Shown here: positions 24,122-38,228 of the stretch, in pieces
Numbering within the stretch: position 1 is the stretch's first letter
How the letters are laid out: each line of letters begins with the position of its first letter
NCBI GenBank assembly: GCA_037127255.1
Contig: JBANSL010000016.1
Span: forward strand, 5,334,501 to 5,398,500
DNA length: 64,000 nt
Source: Persicaria tinctoria
Taxonomy: Eukaryota; Streptophyta; Magnoliopsida; Caryophyllales; Polygonaceae
Reading direction: 5' to 3'
Notes under the pieces: model-generated
Seen by the model: only the letters and a program-made list of their open reading frames with translations
The model's database searches: none
Told to the model about the DNA's origin: nothing
Made by a program: the position numbers and the translations under genes

Positions 24122-27100
24122 TCAAAGTGATTTGTACTGCTCAATCAAATGAGAAGCCTGGAGCCGAGATTCAGGGACTATAGTGCAACCCAAGGTGCGG
24201 AGATACGCAATCTGACAACCAGATGAATGTAAAATGTCAATGACGAAGTTGCAGGTTCGAAATCTGATATAAGAATCAAGTTAGGTACCTGTTTAGGAGT
24301 TGGTTCCGACGAGCTCATTACGTTCTCCATCCGTAATTTCTGGAAGTATTGCTGTAGACAGAAAGTATGTAGAAATTGAAGAGATTAACATTTCCCATTT
24401 TCCCATGAAGAACAAACTGTCAGCTACTGAATGCAATTCCTATGAAGCGAAAAACGATTTTTTTTTACCTGTTTTTCCATCATTATATGAGCACGCTTAT
24501 CAGGGTCTATCTTCTCACATCTCAAAACCTAGTTACAAAATCAATGAGGCTCAATCAGCATTACCAACAAAGGAATATACGTTCGACTCAAAATCAAAAT
24601 ACAGCATGAGTTTATGAATGCCTTTGGTAAATGTTTCTTCTTACCCGTCATCTTATTCGAAATCAGAACGAATATATTTCAACAAAATAAATGAGAGAAA
24701 AACTTGCAATATCCCGAGCTTTGAAGACGTGTGAAACAAATATTCGATACTATACAATCCATGTGAATGCAGTTGATAGATTTGTGATTATGTGACATGC
24801 TTGACAACTATATAATTCAGTCATATATCTGACTACGACGCAATTTTTCTGCCAAATTTTGTTGCAAAGAAATTGATTACTGGAAGTTTAGTGTAGGATC
24901 TTTGTTTTAAACTTTAGAGTCCGGGGGAATGTTCAGCTCCCCCCTCAAAGTTCGGGAGATGTAAATTATTTTCCGTAACATAAATGAATTGCAAACTTAC
25001 ATATTCAGCAAACTGAATTGCTTCATCTGTTCCCAAGCAAGACTTCAAAGCATGCAAAGCATCCTACAGAAGGTTATCATTATATAGTAAGATCAAGAAA
25101 AGAAGTTAAAACCAACCCAGATCAGGTCAAGTACATGTGAAATGTTAGCTTCCAGCATTAAAAGAAATAAATATTAGCTTGCTTAGCAGGCCATTTTTGG
25201 CAGTATAATAAATCGGTTTAGTTCACCACTTCATCGCTCCCAAACCCGCCTTCCCAGTATTTTGAGACATACAGCTAATGGATGAATAAAAGAAAGTAGA
25301 GGAATGAAAAAACAGTAATAAGGCTACCACCTTGTACTTATTTTGCTTCACCCTCAGTCTCTCGTCAATAACAAAGCGAACCTACAATTTCAAACAAATA
25401 ATTACGGCATGCCTCAAATTTTATCAATGCCATGGGAACAAACAACAAACATATTTTCATGTGGTTACATTGAAGAACAAAGGAATAAGTTTTTTATTCT
25501 CATGTATATTTTTAAACATGTATATTTCCATCCAAATTGGTATATACCCTCTTAGAGTTCTATGACCATCTTGAATATTCCAAATGCAAGTCTCAGTGCA
25601 ATGTTTATAGTACTATGAATGGAACTAGAATAAAACACCACAAACACAAAGCAATATAGTGCTGTTTTACAGTTCAATTCTTGCAACTCTTACATTTAAG
25701 TGCCGCTAAAACAATTTCTCATAATCCATATTCCTCGACTGGCTTTTTTTTTCACACTAAACGAGGTTGTCCAACAATTTCTCATAATCCACACTCCGTA
25801 TCCAAAAAAAAATGCCCATCAACCAAGTCTAGCATCACATTTTAGCTCACAGCTTTCCTTTCTATTATCACTTCATCAATACCATACTTTACTCAACACC
25901 TGATTGGTACGTTAGAGGTTTTTCAAGACTCAAAAAAGTATACAATCAATGATTCATCACATTATTCTCTGTGGGTACAAAAACTATTACCTTGTCAAGC
26001 AACCGCTTTGGATCTTGAAATGCTTGCTTCCTAGCCCACTGATGGAATAATCTTGAAACGATTCCTCGGTCCTCTGCATTGAATCTGTAAATCAGTCAAG
26101 AACCATATGAGCTATAAACATAGCAACGAAGTCCACTGATATGTTGGAATTCATAATGTTTAAATCCAATTTGGAATATTACCTTTGTAAGAAAAAATTT
26201 CCATAAGGAGCTTCATATTCTATCGCTTTGGGGACTTCGGCCATTTGACCATCAAATGGATAATTTTCCACACATTTATCCTCATGACATCTACTTTGCA
26301 CATGCAGAGCTTCATCTTTAATTACTTCAGGTGTCCTCACAGACGTGACCCGGTCCTGCAGTGCATTATTCCCCAGACATGTAGTCAACAAATGAAAGCA
26401 AGTAACACAAATTGACAAAAAAAAAAGAAAAAAAAAGAAGAAGAAGAAGAAGATGAATGACATTCTCAAGGGAGAATCTGGACCCACTATAGGAAAAGAT
26501 AATAGAACTATTAAGTCAAATACCAATAACAAAATAATGTTCCATATTTCTTTTTTTGGTGGCTCAACTAAAGACTACTTTGATGATGCAAATGCAACAG
26601 TTAGAATTTTCCATATTGTCTATTTAAAATTCTTAATTCTAGTATATCTGTGTGATACGAAATAAAAAGTAATCCCAATACCGAAAAGGATATTATAAAA
26701 AAAAAAACAAAATAATGTTCAAAATCAAATAACAGTGATGTCCCCATTGTGATACTTGAATTGGGCATAGTATTGGAGGAAAAATCAGACACACAACTGA
26801 GATATCCATCTTTTGGTGAACAGCAACTGATCAATAGAAAAAGCTTGAAACCAATAGCCAAAGAAACTGTCACTGGGAACAAACAAAAGTGCAACATATC
26901 CTATAAACCGTAAGCCTAAGAATACTTTTTCCATGATCAAATGGGCCAAGTATTGACCCTTTAACCAGTTACTATTATACATTGAGCACGTCTTGGCCAC
27001 AATATTACACGATGATCCACCAAATTTGCACACATGCTCCTGGCTTCTGTTTTCAACAGTTGTCTTAATCTTAACTAACTAAACACAATAGTGAGTTAGT

Positions 27101-30100
27101 AACTAACAAAAAAATTAAGTAACGATTCATATGATTCACAGTAATTGCTATCAAGAAAAAATTGCCAGGTACCTTACCTGTACCTCACATAAATGGTGTG
27201 GAATTTCTCGAAGGAAGCGTGAAGGTTGAAGCACCTGCAACAAATTTTGTCAGCTGCAGTCTACAGAAGGGATGTTCACTGCTAAAGAGGATTTAAATTA
27301 TTCTGGAAACTAAAGAATAAAATTAACCTGCCAGTTGGAGTCCATTATTAAATGTAAGAGGAAAAGTTTTCTTCTTGTACGAGTCATTGCTACATAGAAG
27401 AGACGTCTTTCTTCCTACATTTGCAGAGAGAAACTTTATTTGAATTATATGAAAATTCAGCAGTGATAAAAGCACAGGATTAAATTAACAGCAAAAAAAA
27501 TGTATACCTCCAGGGAATTTCCTTTTTCATTTGCAATTCCATTGTGTTCATGCAACAAAGGAATCTCAGATTCATTCACCTAGCCATTGGGATAGGGTAT
27601 TAAAGCCCATTATAGCGTTGAACTAAATGAAACATATAGTGAAGAAAAGATGATGAAAAGAAAGTTACAGCTGTATGTCTATATATAAGTGATCACAAAT
27701 AATTGCTGCGTCAATTAAAGGGTAGTTACCTTCACTATGAACACAATATCCCACTCCAGGCCTTTTGACTGCACGACAGACGAAAAAGCAGTTACAAGTC
27801 GAATCCCAGAAGGAGAGTAAAAGGAAGTAGTTAAAAAAGAAAAGCAAATACTCAAGTTAACCCTACAAACCTACAACAGCTGAACTTTCACAATCTTTTT
27901 ATGTCTCCAAAAAAATTCACCATATATTCTTCAATTTCCTCATAAAAAGCAATACAATAGATGAAAGATTGTGTCGAAAATTTGTAGTAAACTAAACTGA
28001 TATGGAAAACCTGATGAATTGTAGTCAATGTTACAGAATCTTCATTATCATGTCTCCTGGAGCGAAAGCTTTCCCTCTCCCGCTCTGATATATAGTCAAT
28101 AAAAGCTTTAAGAACATCTATGCAGCCCCTTTTTGGCATCAAATCATCCTTCTCTACTTGTCTCGGGACAAATTTTGTGGATAGGAAGTCCTTAACATCG
28201 TCCAGCAAGTACTGGAGTACCTGAACATCATATGATATCCAGAACGAGTTTAATCTTACAAGCAACTAAATAGTTCAAATGGAAAAAATAGTTCAAATGA
28301 TAAAAGTAAAAAGCTTGGCAGTGGCGCAAAATAGACATCAGAGCCAACATTTAAAGTATTGTAAAACCGCAAATAAAAAGGCCTCTGTCATCAAAAGCTT
28401 AAAACACTATATCATTCTCATTCTATGCAAAGAGAAAGAGCAATTTTGTGACCTATGTGAAGCATTGTATGCACGCGATGTAGAAAGAACCAGAAGAGTT
28501 TAGAGACCTTGCAAGAACGTGCATGATAATTGGATGTAAGAGATTCTTTATTTTCTATCGAGCTAAATAACCAACCACTTGCACGCTTTTATAACTGGAA
28601 GTGTAAATTTGACAGGTATTGGCCTTTATTTAAGACTATGCGCTTATTGAAGCCTAAACTTAAACTATATGACTGAAAATAAGAATGCATGCCCTTGCAT
28701 GTAAAAACATTCTAAAACTGCAGCCTCAAAGAAAATTTAGCCTCGAGCACTTCTATAATAAAAAAACTGTCAAACCCGAACTACTTTTATGAGCACTGAG
28801 CTCAAATAAACTCTATATAAGAACTTGAAAACATTCAGTTCGAGTTGAGAAAAGTACCCTTATTGCCCTACTGGAAGCTGTTTATTAATGACGTCACATA
28901 CCATATTGCACACTTCTTAATGCTCGATGAGGAAGCAGAGATGGATTAAATAGATTTTAGTTCATTATATAACAGATTTTTCTGTTCTATGTTCAATCCT
29001 CAAGCTATCAATACTTATCAAGTTATCAAATATGTTCCTATCTAATGGAAAGCTATTGAATCAAATGACAGAGACATTTTTCAGAAAAAGATGGACTGTC
29101 CATGATGAACAGATGAAGTTTAGTTTCAACGGTGTCCCTACAGCATGAACTAAGATGATTTAACTCACCGATCTAAGGTCATTATCCTCGTTCAGTAGTT
29201 TCCCATCTTCAGCATCAACAACTGCTTTTTTTTCAAGAAGGTACCTCTAACAAATCAACAGAAAATCAGTATTGAAAAGCAATCATCGAAGTTTACGAAA
29301 GAGATGGCAAATATAATCCCATAAATTTTAAATATGCCATTGACACATAGATAGCAAATTCTAATTATTTTATATTCTGCTCAAGCAGCCAAGCAATCAA
29401 AAACAACAAACCTGAGGAAGCAAGTTTCCTACAGATGTGATGACAGCTGATATTGATTCTTCCTGTAACACAAGGGAGCTGTTTCTCAAGAACGGGTACC
29501 ACAATCATAAGGTAGAAGTCAATGTTTAATCCAGAAAGAACAATGAATGGACAACAACACGAGAGAGCAGGGAATGAACACATCAAGAATTAAATGAAAC
29601 GATGGAAGCACATATTTAAGATAATTCCACTATAGAAGTGAACAGTAGCTTACCCGTTGCACTAGCTTTGATATCATTTCAAGTGTAGATAACACTTTGC
29701 GGCCCTGGGTAAGCTGACTCCTGCATTGAGTACGTTATTGTGGATGCATTAGTTGAAACCAGCATGTGGAATTGAGTAAATTTTGAAAAAAGAAGATTTT
29801 TTTTTATATATTGAACTATTGAAGTATTGAACCACCTACCTCCTGAAGGTACCGGATATTTTGGCACTGAAGATATCTGAAGCAGCTGATATAAAACTGT
29901 TATCCTGAATTGTTGCTACCTTATTGATATGCTCAATCACCTGTCCAGATGATGTAGAATGGTAAAAAAAAATATAGAGCAAACCACCAGGTAACTGATT
30001 TGAGATCAGCTATCACAAGACATGTATAAGAGTGAAGAATTAAGAAAGTGATGTGATGATCTATATACCTTCTTCTTTTCTTCTTTGTCAAATGGTAGTA

Positions 30101-33100
30101 AGGCCTTAAACACTTGGCGAAATGGTGCATCATCACAGCCAGGCAACGTTGTCTTCAGCATGGACATAATTGCTTTGATTACCTAAGGTTCCACAGAAAG
30201 TTTATGTTGGTCCAAGGACTAAGTCGCAACAAGATCTCTCCCTCTAAACCTTCTAATTATAATCAAAACACATTTAAAACACCAAAATATCCCCCAGTTA
30301 ACAGACTGCAATTTTGATACCCTTTGTCCTAATATCTTTTTATCCCGTCCCCATTAATTTCACATTTGCCTTAGTCATAGATTTCTCCAGAGAAAGATGC
30401 TAATTCAAATGTGAAGTTCATAAAAGCATAATGTTTGGTAAAATGGTAAATTAAAATTATATCCCATCCTCATTTCAAAGATAAAGCATGTGTAAGTTAT
30501 AGTGCTATGATCACGCTGGACATGATAGCTGAAAAAGTACAGATATCGTAGTTTGGTCTGCGTGTTTTTGTAACTTGGTTACACCCATCCTATATATATT
30601 TACCAGTTCAGAAAAAGTACAGAAATCGTTGCAAAATTTTGGAGCAATACTCATGATGAATAGATAAAATCCAACAAGAAGCAAAGGAATATATCAACCT
30701 TTTTTCTGTAGAAAGCTACACCGTGTACATTGAAGGGAATTCTTCTAGTGCGAAAGGCTGTTTGGAACACCTTCCCAGATACCTGACAAGGAGAAGCTGA
30801 GGCATTCAATCGGCACATAATGTAGCAGATAAGACATTAAGCTTGGCGGAGCAGGTAAAACTAACCTGCTTTCTATAGAGAATAGCAATTTTGTTGAAGG
30901 AGCATTTTGTCACTGAATGATCAGATGTATATTCCAGAATTTTATCTATGACAAAGGCACACTGAGCATCCTCAGTCTGGCATTCTTTGACAGATATCTG
31001 GTTCAAATGCAAAAAGCTTATAATGCTATAAATTAAGATGTAGAAAGATAAACTAAGAAATTGAATGAAAGCTACTAAATTATACCCATTACCTTATCAC
31101 CAGACACATTTTCTGTTTGAGCATTATTGAATTGGCAACGGTTTATATTATTCCTAATTAGTGCAGAAGCAGCCTCAACAATACAGCGCGTAGACCGATA
31201 GTTTTTCTTCAATCCTATCTAAAATCAGAGCCACAGTGCATTTCAAAGGAAAACATCTCAGCTTCATCAATTTAATCTGCATAATCTCTAAATACATGAA
31301 AGAAAAACACAAGTTCAATAATAGGATAAGTTTGAGCCTGCCAGAATGACCTCTTTGTGTGTGGGAAAATCCTTACGGAATGAATCAAATCCAGATAAAT
31401 CAGCTCCATTAAAACTGAAAATTGACTGCAAGAAGATACCATAAACACAAGAGTCAAAAAGAAGATGATCTTATGAAACGTGATGAGGGGAAAAACATTA
31501 TAATTATCGTGAAGATTTTAATATTTTATAACCTGATCATCATCACCAACAACTGTAAGGCAACCGTGAGAAGCTAAAAGTTTCAAAAGACGATACTGCA
31601 TTGCACTTGTGTCCTGAAATTCATCAACAATGATGGCTTTCCATGATTTATGGCATTTCTCAAGAACTGAAATTGCACAAGACAACTGTAAGCTTAAATT
31701 ATTTTTATCATAAACAATTTTAAAGATCAAACAATGAGATGGACCTTCTGGATATTCATGAAGAAGCTTCACTGAATAGTTGATCAGGTCATGGTAATCC
31801 AATGCGTTACATGTCCTTAATGTGTCATTATAGTGGCTGAGAAGTGTAGCCTGGTGCAAATTAAGAGCAATATGACAAAAGGAAAAGAAAAAATGTAGAT
31901 TCGAAAATATAAACATGTCATCTTACTCCAGTCTCATCGCCCTTTTCCCGAAAATCTTCAGGTGGTATTCCAGAAGCTTTTGCCTGCAAAACACATAACA
32001 TGACAATTGTGACAAGATTAACAGAAGGTGAATTCAAATGCAAAATTTTCAAAGACTACGGTCCACAAGAAATCCCAAAGCAAAAATACACAAAGTTAGT
32101 CATTTAGTCTGTATTTAAGTATATATTTTTGTCTTAAAATACCAGAGGGAGTGAATATTGTGTAGCACCAATTATGAAATAACCAGTATCTTTTGGAGTG
32201 CCATGAAATATGACATTTGAACTTTTTTCCTACACTACATCCCAGGCTCACAGCATTTTAAGCTCCTGTCAATGAAGGATATACATAGGATACGTGTATG
32301 GATGTCAGTAGTATGCACATAACATCAAACTATTTTTTCTGGACAACAGGAAAGGTCCAACATTTCTCACATAGAAGAAGTGTGAAATAATCGATTGCCA
32401 CTACACAACTCGAGAAACTTATTCAGATCATTTGTAAAAACAAAAAATGCAGCGCCAAAGTATTAATTGTAAGGTTTCACTTTCATATTCAAAATGCTCA
32501 ATCAACTTCTCTCTAACAAAACATCAAATGTGCACTTGCTCATTGGATTGGGAAGAAATAAAAATGCGCCGATTCACTATCAGAGGTCTAAAGTTTGTTT
32601 TCTGTAGAGCTAAAATGTATAAAGAATAAAAAAACAAGTATATATTTAACCTTAGTCACGAATTTCTGCCATTTCTTTGACTTGTCCCTAAGAATTTGAG
32701 GAGAAAATGCATCATCAGAAGTCTTATTGTTTTGTCCACTTTCTAGCAACCGCATAGCCTCAATGACTGCTCTTCTTTGTTGGCCATGCCCATATATAAG
32801 AAAATCTGGTGTATAGCCCAATCTAAACAGGGTAATCAAAAGGCCTCGAATGAATAAGAAAGTCAAAGTGTTTAAGATACAATAAATAAAGAAGTAAACA
32901 CGTGAAACCAACATGCAGATGAATTCATGGCTCAAAATTTATTAAAAAAATAGGTTCCATACATGAATGCTAAAGTGCTAAACAATGGCAAAAGGCATCA
33001 AACAGGTTTATTAGGCAACTCATTTCATATTCAGCATCATAATGCTTGCCATCCCTATATATATATCAGAACACTACAGGTCACACATATCATTGACCAT

Positions 33101-35674
33101 CAGGATTTAGATAAAGAAATTTATGCACAGAGAAAAAAATGTCTCAATTTAAAATTATGTTTTTTGCATACTTTTCTGCATGGGAACGACAAAATTGCAA
33201 AGAGAATGAGTGGAAGGTGCTGATATTTATTTCTTTAGATATTTCCTTTCCGGTTACTGCACCAATTCGATCCCTCATCTCAGCAGCAGCTGCAGTGGTG
33301 AAAGTCATTGCCAGAATATTGGATGGCTCAATTCCCTGGTCATGCTCAAAGAGAATAGAGGAAATAAACATGTAAATGGAAAAGCATAAAGAAAATGCAA
33401 GTGGTTAAACTTTACAGACAAAATAAACAGCCTAAGAAAGAATACATGCCTTAGTCAGCAGCATTAGAACACGCCCAACCATAGTTGAAGTCTGGCATAA
33501 AAGTGAGCAAAGGTTACTCTTCAAATAGATTAGAAAAAATCATAGATAAATTAGCAAGTGAGAGAGAATAGACTGACAGTCACTTACCTTCCCACTTCCA
33601 GGACCAGCAACAACCATTAGAGGTATTGATATATCATTACACGCTGCCTCCTGCTGCTGATTGTTTAGAGAACCAACATACTTTGAATATTCTTCTGGCA
33701 TGTCTTCTGCATCTATGTTCAAAATCATTTGCACACTATTAGATTCAGAACCTGATGTGTTGAGCAACTTGCACTCATTCTCCACGTCTTCATTAGACTT
33801 GTTCAAATTACTCGCTTGAATAATATTAGAACTAACTGCCCCATGTCCTTGCACTTTGTCAGCTGATTTTTCTTTACATAGAATATCAATTTGTTGTAAG
33901 ATATCATCGTCAAAATCGTCATCAGGGAGACTAGGCGGCAATGAATACTCCAGCATGCTAGAGCATTCCGATTTCTTTATGAGAGGACGAACAGGAGTAC
34001 AGAAGGATTCATTGTCGAGCGAGTTTACAACACATTGGGCATTCTCATCAAGTCTACCCACAAGACTTTCTCCCAATGACATAACTTGAGCAGATCCTAA
34101 TTCGCTACATCTGGATACTCTGAAAACAGAAGACGCATCTCTGTTTGGGTCTATGTTTTGAAGTGGAATCCTATCCATACCAGAGAAGGATTCTGCAGAA
34201 CCTGTGATCTTACGAGCAGCTTTTTCACTGAAAAACAAAAATGAAAACTAAATTCAAACTTTTCTGCAATCACAAAGACATAAAATCATGTTTCTATATG
34301 ATTTGAAGGAATTCCTCACCAACCCAAAAACAAAATGCTTTGGATTAGGTGAGACTAAGAAAATGCTCAGTTGCTCATCAGAAGCATTTTCGTCCACTTG
34401 ATATTTGACAGGGTGAAAGAATTTCAATCCATGGTTAATGGATGGTACTAAGAACCCGAAAACCCACCAATATAACTGTTAAGTGTTGCAAGAGAATAGT
34501 AGGAAACATATCACACTGGATCGCTAGGAGCTCTTTTCTTCAGCATGATGCTAATGGCTGGAACTTGCAGAATTTTGTTTGGTTATTGAGCTAATACATA
34601 ACACCTTTCATAGTAAGTCAACATAAACACTATGACTGGCATGAGAGGATTTTGTTTGGGCTAGAAGTCTGCTTATCATATCAATTATCAATAATACTAA
34701 AGACTGTCATATTGTTGTCGGTTTGTATTTGGGCAAAAGGGTTGAAAGACCATATTCATGGAACAATGTAGCCATCAGCTCCAATGAATGCACTTGCAGA
34801 CCTTGGATCACCTATCAGACGCAAGGAGTCCAGGGCTCGGTAATCGGTATTGCTGCCACGGTGTCACGAGATGACACAACTGTGCATAACACAAAGGGCC
34901 TTTGAATGTGACACCCAAAGATCAAAACCACAATTTCATAGCTGCAAAAAAGTTGAATCATAGAACTATTACAGAAAAACTGTATACTAAATGGTCTAGA
35001 ACTGGGGACTGGTGTGTCAAGCCATAGCTCGCGGTAATAGTTGTGATCTAGTCTTATAGACCGCTTCCATTGGATAGCAGTAGCAAAACGCTCATTCAAC
35101 CAATTGTCTATAAAAGCGGACCAAACATCGCTTCATAAGCAAAAAAGCTAAACACTACCTCAAGCGCGCATACCAAACAAAAAGACCTAACAGGCAACAA
35201 GAAAGCCTTTTTCAACTTCTAGAAAAATTACAGGTAGGGCAAGTTTAAACTCATCAAAATCCGAATCGTTCCAGGTTTGGCTCATTCCAATGTCTCAGAA
35301 TACTACAACATGTGCAAGGTTTTAACCAGTTACAACGAAAATCCGCGTTTCCCAATTTCAAACTCCGGCCGCTTCCTAGCCAAGGACACAGACCAGCATA
35401 AACCGCATTCGCCGCATTTTCTTCGATCAAATGCACATAAGAAATTGCGAAAAACAAAACAAGGAATGAATAAATCTATGCTTTACGATTAGCGAAGGAA
35501 GAGAGTAAGGAAGTACCTGGAGGTGGGAGAGAAAAGGGGACTGGAAAATCGGGGCTTTTTACGAGCGAGGAGGGCCTTCGCAGCCCTAAATTTGAGGGAG
35601 ATTCGAGCTCTTTGTTCGGCAGATAGCTCGCCTTCATCTCCAGGAGCCGAAATCGGGAGGTTCTCGTTCTCCAT
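24122..35674 (-). CDS. SRS2: SRS2-like ATP-dependent DNA helicase (UvrD/Rep, SF1A)
   Basis: 3'-5' DNA helicase expected to disrupt recombination intermediates in the nucleus. All 29 exons join in phase to 1,119 codons. Exons: 35674-35517, 34227-33588, 33491-33450, 33335-33172, 32822-32651, 31983-31927, 31850-31745, 31666-31533, 31425-31351, 31218-31093, 30997-30866, 30782-30699, 30182-30069, 29940-29840, 29720-29654, 29462-29412, 29246-29169, 28220-28011, 27768-27730, 27579-27508, 27414-27328, 27234-27178, 26355-26183, 26084-25991, 25381-25331, 25063-25001, 24528-24469, 24351-24289, 24211-24122. Motif I GPGSGKTST (Lys266), Ia [44 protein letters not shown] and [12 protein letters not shown] are all intact. 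The N-terminal 250 residues are acidic and probably disordered. The intron after exon 3 starts with GC. Arabidopsis At4g25120 is the nearest homologue known to me. Confidence 0.94.
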
Positions 35675-35700
35675 TGGCGGTCTGCGAGAGCGAAATTAGG

Positions 35701-36004
35701 AGTGAGAGAGCATCTGCGGATGAACTGCGGCGTTGAGATTTCAAAAGACGGCGAGGCGGGGAATTTGTTTTTAGATCCTTTCCACTTCAAGTGGACTTAG
35801 CCCACTATACATCTGAATCGGGTTACTGTAGATCCATTTAAGGGGTTGACTCAGTGAGAGAGCATCCGCGGATGAACTGCGGCGTTGAGATTTCAAAAGA
35901 CGTCGAGGCGGGGAATTTGTTTTTAGATCATTTCCAGTTCAAGTGGACTTAGCCCACTATACATCTGAATCGGGTTACTGTAGACCCATTTAAGGGGTTG
36001 ACTC
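35701..36004. repeat. 152-bp perfect-register tandem duplication in the helicase 5' flank
   Basis: Unit 1 (35701-35852) and unit 2 (35853-36004) are each 152 bp and differ at only about six positions. Each unit contains the sequence just upstream of the helicase start codon, the copy of the SINE target site, and the 3' half of the SINE. The duplication therefore happened after the SINE inserted. Confidence 0.92.
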
Positions 36005-36103
36005 TCCCACTCACAAGCGTCTCCATGTTTCCATAGGGATTCGAACTTCAAACCTCGAGGCATGGGATATAGCCCTATAACCACTACACCAACTTGTGAT
36101 TGG
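35919..36103 (-). mobile_element. Short tRNA-derived SINE with 16-bp target-site duplication
   Basis: Minus-strand element of about 185 bp. A box TTGGTGTAGTGG (36092-36081), B box GTTCGAATCC (36046-36037), and a short 3' tail (GATCTAAAAAC) beside 35919. The direct repeat TCGAGGCGGGGAATTT lies at 35903-35918 and 36104-36119. The 3' half of the same SINE is also present in the tandem unit at about 35767-35852. Confidence 0.88.
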
Positions 36104-36119
36104 TCGAGGCGGGGAATTT

Positions 36120-37140
36120 TAACCTTGGAGAGCGAAATTATCCGTTTTAATCTATCAAAACGTTGACTTGACAACTTATCAAAATTTTGATGACAATCTA
36201 GCCAAAATTTTAAATTTTCAAGTATTTTTTCGATTATTGTATCAGTGTTTTTGTTGGAATTTTAATCGGATTTTGATTTTTTTTTATTAATATGATGATA
36301 ATTTTTAGTATGTGAATTCGGCATTTCTACTATTTGTATTATTTATTACTTAAGAATATACTCCATACTATTTAAAGTCATTTTTCCTTTTATGAATAGA
36401 TTCAGGAGCTTTATGTTGATCAATTACATAATGAGATTTAATACAAATATCATCTTTCCATTAGTGATTCGTGAAAAATACATGTAGAATCGAAATACGA
36501 CATGTACGTGTATTAATAGTATCATTTCATGAAATGTGTAATCTTTGGGAAATAAGAAGAACATGAAGGATTTTTTGGATTTGATTTTTGTTATAAGGCC
36601 GGACACAAAAATTAAGTCATTGTGTAATGCTTTATCACCTTTTTTATATTTTTGTGTTTGATTCTCAATTTTACCTGGAGAAATTTAAACTCATGATCTA
36701 TTAGTTACCTGTCATCCTTATCAACTAAGCTACTAACGTTAACTATGCGAAAAAAGATATTTGTATCACATGAAGTATTGAAGTATAAGCTATCGTCGTC
36801 GTGCTGACAATTTGGTTTCCCGACGGACCGCGCAAGGATATAACTTTGTCACTTCTTGTGCTCATTGTTGTTGCCTATTCAATTTCGTACCTACGCATCT
36901 TTACTTCGACTATATCGTTGCCTAAGAACAAGACTGTGTGCACTCTTTGATTTCTCCGCTCCTTGCGTCTATAAAAATAAAACGAGGCAACGCCCTATGT
37001 ATAGGGAAAATATCAGATGGTACTTCAAATTGACCATTCGTATTCCAACAATATTACTGCATTGTTTTTTATTCATGTTAAATGCTGTCAGATTCAGAAA
37101 CATCAAACATCCACATTACACAATGAGCTGGTGATTTTTC
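36120..37140. other. AT-rich intergenic DNA
   Basis: Between the helicase 5' flank and the stop codon of the PMEI-like gene. No conserved coding sequence, RNA gene or complete transposon was recognised. The right end should contain the PMEI-like 3' UTR. Confidence 0.4.
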
Positions 37141-37728
37141 TCAACTCCGTCCGGCAGCAAAGCGGTTGACGAGAGCGAGGGCGACGCTGGTGATCTGGGC
37201 AACACCCTCCATCCTCCGCCTAACCGCCACCTTGACGGGCGACCGACCCACGAGGCCATCGACGCACGTCTGTGTATCGGTGAGGGCGGCGCTCACCCAT
37301 GTCTCCACATTGCTCATGCGCCAGGCAAACTCCTGACTCCTTGGGTGCGTTGCACGGCCAAGCTCTCCCATAGAGCGGCTGAGCTGGTGGGCACCGTCGC
37401 CCACCGTGGCGGCGCAGTCACGGAGTGCTGCGAGATCTCGGCGACTGGGCTTTGGCCGGGTGGCTCGGCTCAGCCGGGAGAGGGACAGAGCAGCAGACCG
37501 GGTGCGGGCAATACTGATGGCCAATGCCATGGCGGCGAGTTGCCTGTCACTGTGGCCGATGCGGTCAGCGTAGGCGGAGAGGGTGCGGAAACAGAGGGCA
37601 GGGTAGCGGGTGCTGCTGAAGCAGGCTGCTCTGATGAAGCTGGTGGATTCGGAACCACGTCCAGCCTCCACAAACGGTGTAGATAGGAGGACAGTGAGGA
37701 GGAGGAAGGCGAGGTTTGGTTCCGCCAT
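37141..37728 (-). CDS. Pectinesterase-inhibitor-like secreted protein (PMEI domain)
   Basis: A single-exon gene of 195 codons. The N-terminus is a signal peptide (hydrophobic FLLLTVLLSTPFVEAG), so the protein should go to the cell wall. The mature part has the PMEI pattern: SFIRAACFSSTRYPALCFRTL with the first Cys pair, a later Cys (RDCAATV) and a fourth Cys (TQTCVDGL), within a predicted four-helix bundle ending VNRFA. Proteins of this fold inhibit pectin methylesterase or invertase. Which enzyme this one binds is not visible. The coding sequence is strikingly GC-rich compared with its surroundings, with Arg/Ala/Ser-rich helices. The length matches the 190-210 aa of the family. Confidence 0.93.
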   Translation of the reverse strand: MAEPNLAFLLLTVLLSTPFVEAGRGSESTSFIRAACFSSTRYPALCFRTLSAYADRIGHSDRQLAAMALAISIARTRSAALSLSRLSRATRPKPSRRDLAALRDCAATVGDGAHQLSRSMGELGRATHPRSQEFAWRMSNVETWVSAALTDTQTCVDGLVGRSPVKVAVRRRMEGVAQITSVALALVNRFAAGRS

Positions 37729-38228
37729 GGATGAAGGTGCAAAGGTAGTAGAGTAGTAGCAGCAACAACTAGCAACCTGGTTGGTATTAAAAAAAGAGTG
37801 TTTGTGTTTGCATCTTCTTTTGAGATGGTCACATGCTTGGTTTCATGATTTGGTTGTTTCTGAATTGTTTTATGCAGTTCTTGTAACAAAGACAAAAAGG
37901 CTGAACTTAGATTCCCTGTTTTTATATCAATACAAATTTGTTTGATTAAGCAAACAGGCCTAACTTTCGATTTCGGTATCCTCCCTTAGACCCGAAAAGA
38001 ACACATACATTGCAAGGAACATCAATGATCAAAACTGCTATTGAACATCATATATTGCAAGGAAAAATGCAACAGAAATAAGAATGTTTCAAGATTTAAT
38101 TTACCAATTGAAGGCAAGTGTACCTATACCATGTGGATGCAAAACTTATGGTTCTTTGATAATCTACAAATTCCCAGCAACTAAAACTATGCAACTCTTG
38201 TCGGAAGTTTCCGGCTGCAGAAATTGAA
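37729..38228. other. Spacer between PMEI-like gene start and cpEF-G stop
   Basis: Short spacer holding the PMEI-like promoter side and the cpEF-G 3' UTR. No separate feature was recognised. Confidence 0.4.

Noticed and set aside
34228..35516. A hidden exon or separate gene in the 1.3-kb first intron of the helicase
   Set aside because: Exons 1 and 2 join in phase with good splice sites; short open frames inside the intron show no family features.
36037..36092. Possible tRNA gene (A and B boxes)
   Set aside because: No acceptor stem or cloverleaf; it is the head of a SINE with tail and target duplication. The same applies to the boxes at 9129-9185 and 22479-22541.
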